From: Elusimicrobiota bacterium
Lineage (GTDB): Bacteria > Elusimicrobiota > Elusimicrobia > UBA1565 > UBA9628
DNA length: 64,000 nucleotides
Assembly (NCBI GenBank): GCA_016194705.1
Contig: JACQAZ010000030.1
Location: 1-64,000, forward strand
Direction of reading: 5' to 3'
Shown here: positions 59,001-64,000 of the stretch, one piece after another
Numbering within the stretch: the stretch's first letter is position 1
Layout of the letters: each line of letters starts with the position of its first letter
The notes under the pieces: model-generated
Told to the model about the DNA's origin: nothing
The model's database searches: none
Seen by the model: only the letters and a program-made list of their open reading frames with translations
Position numbers and translations under genes: made by a program

Positions 59001-59339
59001 GCGGCGCGCGCGGAAGCGGCCGCGGTGCTTTCGAAATTTCTCGCCTCGAAGACGGCGAGAGAGCTCGGCGAGGCGGAGATCCTCGGCCGCGAGCTGCCCT
59101 TCGCGGTTGAGAGCGGCGGCGCGGTGCTGCGCGGCGCCATCGACCTGGTCTACCGGTCCAAGGGGAAGCTCGTCGTCGCCGACTACAAGACCGACCGGGT
59201 CGAGGGCAAGACCCTCAAGGACCTCAAGAAACGCCACGCCCCTCAGGGCCAAGCCTACCGCGCCGCCGTCGAGGAGGCGATGAAGCTCTCGGGAGTCGAG
59301 TTCCGGCTGATTTTCCTGCGCGCTCCGGAGCTTTCGTGA
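56040..59339 (+). CDS. addA: AddA-like UvrD-family helicase-nuclease
   Basis: The motor and second nuclease of AddAB, about 1100 residues. SF1A helicase motifs in order: Walker A EAGAGTGKTT, Ia ALTFTEKAAAEIK, II LLIDEFQDTDPLQGE, III GDPKQSIYRFRGAD, V LMTIHKAKGLEFPVVFL, VI LLYVAMTRARQRL. The C-terminal RecB-type nuclease has FVGRLCHRVLQ (His), AIDLVYRSKGKLVVADYKTD (Asp, Asp-x-Lys) and QAYRAAV. Both activities look intact. GTG 56040 is preferred because TAGAAT (56029-56034) ends 5 nt before it; TTG 56025 is the alternative start. It overlaps the next gene by GTGA. Its AddB partner lies 11 kb upstream, beyond the accessory DNA. Confidence 0.92.
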   Translation: MPSIQGSTPDQAARDKARLSLGCNVVVEAGAGTGKTTLLTDRLLFLLLGGPGGKPVPIHAVVALTFTEKAAAEIKLRLSDRLSELASRLAGEALSAPSNQRAERTLSELKENFRADEAELLARARAALEDLDKAQIGTIHSFAAHLLRLYPVQAGVDPGFSVDEGEGFEELFSSEWARWLDAELGEKPPRLADWLEVLALASLDELEGLARELCSEKIDLERAGCADPEAARWLAELARELASLPKSQPVPAGNSGIKAALAELAGALDALSRAAAAEDPPLPASLRGVEVSAKWPAAWDEEREPLYERAKSAAKSASAGSEALLRRAVRLLSPFARGFRRLYTRRGLVSFDGLLVKARDLVRDRPEAREELKRRFSTLLIDEFQDTDPLQGELLLLLAEAPGDAAGSWSQARLEPGRLFVVGDPKQSIYRFRGADIAAYQSFTRRILSQEGAVSCDLVANFRSPAAVLAPVNAVFSALMREEEGLQAAHKELVCGSSGGPAGPAVEFVAIGAPAAPGAVYDAAAVQDAEARWIAAWIREHCGPGRERRYKDAAVLLRTSTPLPALLEVFKAEGIPYAVELERFFYGAQEIVDFLNVLRALDDPADRVALAGVLRSPLCAVADRALCELSKAGALSYLSSAPPAGLALSKDDRRSISEVFPLLRALRARVGRAPLGELVGAVLEETQLLEACAAAYHGQQTASNLLKLGRLACEASAGRGETLREFIERVARLGGESAREGESALADEHLDAVRLMTIHKAKGLEFPVVFLTNASSWRRPPRTAVSLSDWGSARVGLRLGRWADAAMARLEAAEEEREARESVRLLYVAMTRARQRLFVLGKEKPDKGSPAWRLGLAGAWPAGAPGAASRVVAADAAAAKVGPVRKAPAPPQVSQTHLSALWRQRRARFEAARALSWTRSPTDSKSEPASPSRRDEDAAAAAPGAFVGRLCHRVLQGWDFRAGGDLAEALKAAGASLERLEPGGDWAAARAEAAAVLSKFLASKTARELGEAEILGRELPFAVESGGAVLRGAIDLVYRSKGKLVVADYKTDRVEGKTLKDLKKRHAPQGQAYRAAVEEAMKLSGVEFRLIFLRAPELS

Positions 59340-60157
59340 AGTGCCCGAGCTGCCTGGCGCCCGTCAACTTCTCGCGCAAGGACTGCCCGCGCTGCGGGGC
59401 AGTCTATCAGGAGGCCTTCGAGTCGAAGGCCTGGGCCGAGCACCACCGCAAGAAAACGGCCCGCACGGCGCACCCGGCGCGACGGCACAAGGCCGGCGGA
59501 CGGTCTTCCGCCTGGGCGGCGGGCGCCGGGGCCGCGGCGATCCTGGTCATCGGGTGGGCCGTGCTCGCGCCGCCGCCGGGCCTGCCGCTGCCCGCGGGAG
59601 CCCGCCGCATCGAAAGCCACGGCTTCGCCCTGGCGGCCCCGGCCGGCTGGTCCGCAGACTTCACTGAGTCGCCGCGCCAGGAGCTGGTCTGCGCCGCGCG
59701 GCTCTCGCAGGGCCCTGTCGCCGTGGAGGTCCTCGTCGGCGAGCGCTCGCTCTACGACCGGGCGCGCACGGCCGAGGGCGCCCGGCGGCTGGCCGAGACC
59801 CAGTTCAACGGGGGGGAGGCGCGCCTGGAGTCCGTCGCGGAAGAGGAGATCGACCGCCTGCCGGCCCTACGGCTCAAGGTTTCGGGAGGCCGCGTCTATC
59901 TGCCCTCGCCGAGCGCCGGACGCCTGGCCTCGCCGCTGCACGCTCCCGCGCCGCGCTACGAGAGCCTGGAGTTTTCTGGGGAGCTCGTCGCGGTCCGCGG
60001 CGCTGGGCGCAGCTACCTGATCAAGATCTCCTCAGACCGCGATTCCCTCTCGCGCCAGAGCAGGAGCGTCGAGGCCCTTTTGAATTCGTTCCGCGTGACC
60101 CGCCGCCCGCTCACGCTCGCGCACCTGCGCCAAGCCCTGACGGGCGCAGGTCCCTGA
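59336..60157 (+). CDS. Zinc-ribbon, single-helix membrane protein of unknown function (273 aa)
   Basis: N-terminal zinc ribbon (KCPSCLAPV ... DCPRCGAVY), a basic linker, one transmembrane helix (about residues 58-78) and a C-terminal beta-rich domain of about 180 residues (GFALAAPAGWSADFTESP, YLIKISSDRDSLSRQS) that resembles PsbP/DcrB-like folds; that comparison is tentative. Start GTG 59336 overlaps the addA stop. Co-translation with addA may just reflect compact gene packing. Confidence 0.78.
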   Translation: MKCPSCLAPVNFSRKDCPRCGAVYQEAFESKAWAEHHRKKTARTAHPARRHKAGGRSSAWAAGAGAAAILVIGWAVLAPPPGLPLPAGARRIESHGFALAAPAGWSADFTESPRQELVCAARLSQGPVAVEVLVGERSLYDRARTAEGARRLAETQFNGGEARLESVAEEEIDRLPALRLKVSGGRVYLPSPSAGRLASPLHAPAPRYESLEFSGELVAVRGAGRSYLIKISSDRDSLSRQSRSVEALLNSFRVTRRPLTLAHLRQALTGAGP

Positions 60158-60158
60158 G

Positions 60159-60845
60159 ATGGACCCCAGGCTGATCGTCCCTCTCCCGGCGCAGAGCCCG
60201 TGGAGTTCCTGGGCCCGGCCGGACATCCATCATTGCGAGGCGAACCTCTCCGGCTGGGTCGCGGCGCCGGCCGACGCTTGGTCGAACCTCGCCTACCTCG
60301 CGGCCGCACTTTGGCTGTGGCGGCGACGCGACGAGCCCAACGCCCGGGCCTTGGCCGGGATCGTCTTCGCGATCGGCGTCACCTCGTTTCTCTTCCACGC
60401 CTCCTACACTTTCTTCTTCCAGGTCTTCGACTACGGCGGGATGTTTCTCTACTCGTCGTGGATCATCGCGCAGGCAACGAGGCGGGCCGGCTGGTTCGAT
60501 TCGAGGGGCTCGAAGTTTCTCTTCGCATCCTTGACCGCAGGCAGCATCGCGGCGGTCGTTGTTTCGCATCGGATCGGCCGGCCGGTGCAGCCGGTGTTCG
60601 GGATCCAAGCCCTGGCGGCCGCGGGGCTCGAGGGATGGCTCTACCGGAGGAGGACGGCGGATTACGCGATCAAACCGCTAGCCGTCTGCCTCTGCTTGGT
60701 CGCGGCCGCCTTCGCGTTGTGGAACTTCGATCACCTAGACTGGTTCTGCCGTCCCGATGATCATGTGCTCCAGGGCCACGCGCTCTGGCACTTGCTGACG
60801 GCCGCGAGCTTCGTGCCCGCCTTCCTCTACTTCCGGCAGTTCTAG
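60159..60845 (+). CDS. CREST-superfamily membrane protein, alkaline ceramidase-like
   Basis: A 228-residue protein with seven predicted membrane helices. The conserved metal-site pattern of the CREST/alkaline ceramidase superfamily is present: ANLSGWVAAPADAWSNLAYL (Glu/Asn near the N-terminus), Ser and His in TSFLFHASYTFF, Asp in VFDYGG, and the paired His in DHVLQGHALWHLLTA. These proteins are membrane-embedded zinc hydrolases acting on lipid amides or similar substrates. The substrate here is unknown. It starts 1 nt after the previous stop. It converges with, and overlaps by 4 nt, the next gene. Confidence 0.82.
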   Translation: MDPRLIVPLPAQSPWSSWARPDIHHCEANLSGWVAAPADAWSNLAYLAAALWLWRRRDEPNARALAGIVFAIGVTSFLFHASYTFFFQVFDYGGMFLYSSWIIAQATRRAGWFDSRGSKFLFASLTAGSIAAVVVSHRIGRPVQPVFGIQALAAAGLEGWLYRRRTADYAIKPLAVCLCLVAAAFALWNFDHLDWFCRPDDHVLQGHALWHLLTAASFVPAFLYFRQF

Positions 60846-61390
60846 CGCCGGCGCAGATTGCGCGCGATCTTGGCGAGCTGAAGCCACACGTCGGGGCGGC
60901 GCTTCTTGATCTTGGCCAGCGCCTGGGCGCCGGCGGGCCGCATCTCCCAGGTCTTCTTGTCGTAGAGCTCCTTGGGCTTGTCCTCGATGGGAAGGCTGCG
61001 GAAGAGATTCACGGTCAGCGCGCGCTGCTCGAGGGCGTCGCGCTTGTCGTCGCAGGGCTGGCGCCCGCCGTCGTCGCGCAGGCAGTCGACCTGCAGGAAA
61101 TGGCCTTCCTTGTCGGCCCGCTCTTTTGCGAAGGCCAGCGTCTTGGGAAAGAACTGTCCGGGTCCGCCGGCCTCGACCTCGGTCAGCGTGGCCGGCAGGA
61201 GCTCCGAGAAGGCGGTCAGAGCGAGGCCCCAGCAGCGGTCGTCCTTGAGGCAATCGTCGAGAGTTCCGTAGGCGTCGACTCGCGCGCTCTTGGCGGCGCG
61301 GCCCTCGACCGGAGCGGCCCGTGAGGCCAAGGGAGAGAACAAAGCCAGGACCGCAAGGACCAAAGAGTGAAAAGGGTGAAGGCCTGGCAT
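60842..61390 (-). CDS. Hypothetical secreted protein (182 aa)
   Basis: Not recognised. Signal peptide (SLVLAVLALFSPLASRA), then a helical domain with four Cys residues (DDCLKDDRCWG, QVDCLRDD, RQPCDDKRD) that could pair in two disulfides after export, and a basic C-terminus (ARNLRRR). It lies 5 nt downstream of the large coiled-coil gene and may be co-transcribed with it. Confidence 0.72.
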   Translation of the reverse strand: MPGLHPFHSLVLAVLALFSPLASRAAPVEGRAAKSARVDAYGTLDDCLKDDRCWGLALTAFSELLPATLTEVEAGGPGQFFPKTLAFAKERADKEGHFLQVDCLRDDGGRQPCDDKRDALEQRALTVNLFRSLPIEDKPKELYDKKTWEMRPAGAQALAKIKKRRPDVWLQLAKIARNLRRR

Positions 61391-61395
61391 GGCAC

Positions 61396-64000
61396 CTAAT
61401 CCGCCGCTTTCGGGCCGCCGCCGCCGCGGTAGCGCGCCTCGAGCTCCCTGATGCGCCGCTCGTAGTCCTTCTGAAGCCCCGTCCTCTCCTCGGCGAGCTT
61501 GCGCAGCTTCTCGTCGTAAAGCGCGGCCTGCTCGATCTTGGCCATGTTCAGCTCGTTGCGCAGGTCGCGCTCGAGCTTCTGGGCGTGGGCGGAGAGCTCC
61601 TCCTCGCGCTGCATGAGAGCGGAGTTGACCTTGTTCTTCTCCGCGTCCACGGCCGAGAGCTTTTCGCGGTAGGCGTCCTCGAGCTCCTTGGCGCGACGCT
61701 CGGCTCCGGCCCGGATGTGGTCGCGCTCGGTGGCCAGGCCGACGAGCATCTCGCGGCTTTTGCGGTCGAACTCTTCCTCGAGCTTGTTCTTGCGCTGGCT
61801 CAACTCATCAGTGAGGTCCTTGACGCGGCTTTCCTGGGCGGCCTCCTTCTGGCCGAAGTTCGAGCGCAGCGAGGCGATCTCGCGCTCGACGAGCTCGGTC
61901 TTCTGGATGTTCCAGGCGTTCTCCTTGGCCACCCAGTCGTTGGTCAGGCGCTTCTCGAGCTCGAGGTACTTGAGCTCCAGAGCCTCCTCGCGCGCGCGGT
62001 AGGAGCCGTCGAGCTCGGTGCGCGCCTTGTAGATCTGGTCGTCGTAGGCGAGGATGAGGTCCTTCTCCTTCTGAATGAGCGTGGTCTCGGTCTCCTTCTG
62101 GCGCGCCCGCACCGAGTCCTCGAGCATCCGGTCGCGGTTTTGGTAGGAGATCTCGAGTTCCTGCTTTCTCGCCTGCAGGTCTCGGTCGCGACTGATCTCC
62201 CAGTCGCGGCGTTCCTTGTCGAGCGCGTCGCGCTGCTCCTTGAGCCACGTGGCTTCGCGCGAGCTCAGGTTCTGCTGGAGCTCCGCCTCGCGCTTGATCC
62301 AGGCCTCCTGGAACTGATTCTCGACCTTGGCGAGCTCGGACAGGCGGTCGTCGACCGCCTTCTTGAGGGCAAGCTCCTTCTGACGGAACTTCTCCTGAAG
62401 CTCCCCGTCCTTGTTGCGCGCCTCGATCATGAGCTGGAGCCGCAGGCCCTCGAGCTCCTCGTGGCGCCTGGCCCAGTGCTCGTCAAGCTCGGCCGACCTG
62501 CGCGTCGCGGACGTCTCGACCTCCTTGACCTTCTGGGCGAACTTCTCCTCGAGTTCCTGGCGCATGGCCTGCATCAGGGCTTCCTTTTGCCGGTAGCCCT
62601 GCTCGAGGCGCTCGCGGTCGGCGTTGAGCAAGGTCTCGCGCTGGGAGACCCAGTCGCGCTCGCGCTGCGACCAGGCTTCCTGCAGCTGGGCCTGCTCGCG
62701 GACGTACTTCTCGCGCAGCAGAGTCTCCGCCGCGGCCGCCCGGGCCTCGAGGGCGCTTTTTTCGCGCGTCAGGGCTTCTTCGTAGGAGCGGCGGAAGATC
62801 TCTTCCTTCTTGGCCACCTCCTCTTTGAGCTGTGCTTCCTTGGCGAAGATCTCGCTGCGCAAGACCTTCTCCTTCTCGAGGTAGGCGCCCTCGAGGCGCT
62901 GGGACATGTCCCTGTACCTGCCCTCCTGGGCCGCCCGCTCCTCGGCCAGGCGCGCCGCGTGGCGGGCCTCCAGCCCTTTCTCGAACTCGCGCTGGGTCGA
63001 CTCGAGGGACTGGCGCTCGGAAGCCATCCTCTGGCGGAAGGCGTCCTCGAGCTCCTTAAGGCGCGCGTCGTGGCGCGCCTGGAGCTCCGCGGACTCCTTA
63101 AGGTTCTTCTGCGCCAAGTCCTTGCGCAGCTCCTCGGCGGCGCCCTCGGAGGCCTTGAGCCAATGGGTCTGCTCTTCGGCGACCGCGCGGCGAAGCTCGG
63201 CCTCGCGCGCCTGGTAGGCGAGCCCGAGCCGCTCCTCTTTCTCCGAGAGCTGCTGGGCGCGCGAGCGGCGCTCGCCGTCGAGCTGGGCCAGGGCATTGGC
63301 GCGCGCGGCCTCCAGGGCCTGGGCGTGCTCCTCCAAGAGCGCCTTCTCGCGCTCGGCCCAACGCTGGCCTTGCGCCTCCTCGAGCTTGACCCGCTCCTTC
63401 TCGAAGGACTTCTGGAACTCGCGGCGCTCCGCCTCCATCTGCTCGCGGCTCTTGAGCAGCGCCTCATGGAGCTTGGCCTGGTGCGCTTCCCACTGCTGGC
63501 GCTCCTTCGAGATCCACGCCTTCTCCATGTCCGAGAACTTGCGCGCGAGCTCCTCTTCCTTGAGCCGGTAGTGGTCCTGCAGCTCGCGCTCGTGCTGGAA
63601 GAGGTCCTCCTCCTTTTTCTCGTAGGCGGACTCGAGATTCTTCATCTGCTCGAAAACGGTGCGCTCGCGCTCGGCGAACTCGCGTTCGAGGGCCTCGCGC
63701 TGGAGGGCGAACTCGGCGCGGTGCCGGGCCAAGTTCTCGTCGAGCTTGCGCTCGTGGGTGCGCCAGAGATCCTTGTCCTTGGCTACGAGCTGATCCTGCA
63801 GGGCCTGGTACTTGGCCAGGCTTTCGGCTTCCTTCGCCTCGAAATGGGCCATGACGTCGCGCTGGCGGATGCGCAGCTCGTCCTCGAGGCGCGCGTTCTT
63901 GTCCCTGAAGTGCTCCTCGAGGAACTTGCGCTCGGCCTCGAGGCGTTCCTGGAGGTGCGACCACTCCTGCTGGGACTTGAGGCGGCTCTCCTTCTCGGCG
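61396..64000 (-). CDS. Giant coiled-coil protein, N-terminus outside the window
   Basis: At least 868 residues of uninterrupted, Glu/Lys/Arg/Gln-rich coiled coil; the frame is open to the right edge, so the ATG at 63852 is probably internal. A repeated unit is visible in which an aromatic residue is followed by charged residues and L (SAYEKKEEDLF, DHYRLKEEELA, KAWISKERQQW, LAYQAREAELR, GAYLEKEKVLR, QGYRQKEALMQ, DGSYRAREEAL). In the best-preserved stretch the aromatics are exactly 18 residues apart, which fits an 11+7 stutter. No signal or catalytic domain is visible. A cytoskeletal or scaffolding role is inferred. The C-terminus ends in a Gly-rich RYRGGGGPKAAD. Confidence 0.82.
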   Translation of the reverse strand, partial: AEKESRLKSQQEWSHLQERLEAERKFLEEHFRDKNARLEDELRIRQRDVMAHFEAKEAESLAKYQALQDQLVAKDKDLWRTHERKLDENLARHRAEFALQREALEREFAERERTVFEQMKNLESAYEKKEEDLFQHERELQDHYRLKEEELARKFSDMEKAWISKERQQWEAHQAKLHEALLKSREQMEAERREFQKSFEKERVKLEEAQGQRWAEREKALLEEHAQALEAARANALAQLDGERRSRAQQLSEKEERLGLAYQAREAELRRAVAEEQTHWLKASEGAAEELRKDLAQKNLKESAELQARHDARLKELEDAFRQRMASERQSLESTQREFEKGLEARHAARLAEERAAQEGRYRDMSQRLEGAYLEKEKVLRSEIFAKEAQLKEEVAKKEEIFRRSYEEALTREKSALEARAAAAETLLREKYVREQAQLQEAWSQRERDWVSQRETLLNADRERLEQGYRQKEALMQAMRQELEEKFAQKVKEVETSATRRSAELDEHWARRHEELEGLRLQLMIEARNKDGELQEKFRQKELALKKAVDDRLSELAKVENQFQEAWIKREAELQQNLSSREATWLKEQRDALDKERRDWEISRDRDLQARKQELEISYQNRDRMLEDSVRARQKETETTLIQKEKDLILAYDDQIYKARTELDGSYRAREEALELKYLELEKRLTNDWVAKENAWNIQKTELVEREIASLRSNFGQKEAAQESRVKDLTDELSQRKNKLEEEFDRKSREMLVGLATERDHIRAGAERRAKELEDAYREKLSAVDAEKNKVNSALMQREEELSAHAQKLERDLRNELNMAKIEQAALYDEKLRKLAEERTGLQKDYERRIRELEARYRGGGGPKAAD

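Noticed and set aside
1-64000. CRISPR arrays, tRNA and rRNA genes
   Set aside because: No regularly spaced repeats and no tRNA-like cloverleaf or rRNA core sequence seen on reading. A covariance-model search would be needed to exclude small RNAs.

Overview
The window is GC-rich, Gram-negative-type bacterial DNA. The evidence is lipoprotein and Sec signals, PorV-like and beta-barrel outer-membrane proteins, HtrA, periplasmic thioredoxin-fold proteins and peptidoglycan hydrolases. No rRNA or tRNA gene is visible. The mix (an S53 peptidase with Fn3 and FlgD-like C-terminal modules, a PorV-TPR protein, long Ala/Pro-rich secreted proteins, a very long coiled-coil protein) resembles high-GC environmental lineages such as Elusimicrobiota. 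That placement is an inference from gene style, not from a marker gene.

Layout. 1-132: tail of an ISL3-like transposase. 0.2-12.6 kb: cell-envelope genes (M1 aminopeptidase, MsrA, LysM lytic transglycosylase, PGRP-type amidase, lipoprotein cyclophilin, HtrA/PDZ protease, MutM, two secreted unknowns). 12.7-17.5 kb: a tightly overlapping minus-strand operon, CysM - JAMM peptidase - fused CysO/MoeZ - CHASE2 histidine kinase, preceded by a 29-bp perfect palindrome that fits the IscR/Rrf2 type-1 operator. I read it as a thiocarboxylate-dependent cysteine synthesis operon in which the ubiquitin-like carrier is fused to its own E1 enzyme. 17.6-22.1 kb: S53 peptidase overlapping a PorV-TPR gene. 22.1-24.9 kb: metal uptake (NicO-type transporter, outer-membrane protein, FTR1 permease, cupredoxin) with three matching Fur-like palindromes. 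24.9-27.6 kb: DsbA-like and TlpA-like proteins, TetR, an XRE-type regulator with duplicated operators. 27.6-41.3 kb: mostly housekeeping (class I ribonucleotide reductase, dipeptide epimerase, SirB1-like, XdhC-MocA fusion, HisS) plus unknowns. 41.3-59.3 kb: a response regulator and AddB, then about 11 kb of accessory DNA, then AddA. The accessory DNA holds a RAYT element with 26-bp perfect inverted ends, a 1159-residue envelope protein, a chimeric Fn3 protein with a foreign tail, a frameshifted LRR gene, a DDE insertion sequence, a truncated PIN toxin with its antitoxin, and a DUF4258/YgiT toxin-antitoxin pair. 59.3-64 kb: zinc-ribbon membrane protein, CREST/ceramidase-like protein, a secreted unknown and a giant coiled-coil protein running off the right edge.

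Two patterns cut across the window. First, promoters of the form TTGACA-N17-TAnnnT are easy to read. At about a dozen genes the -10 hexamer lies only 4-8 nt before the start codon and no Shine-Dalgarno sequence is present, which predicts leaderless mRNAs. Other genes have an ordinary AAGGAG-type site. Second, many neighbouring genes overlap by 4 nt (ATGA, GTGA, TTGA), marking translationally coupled operons.
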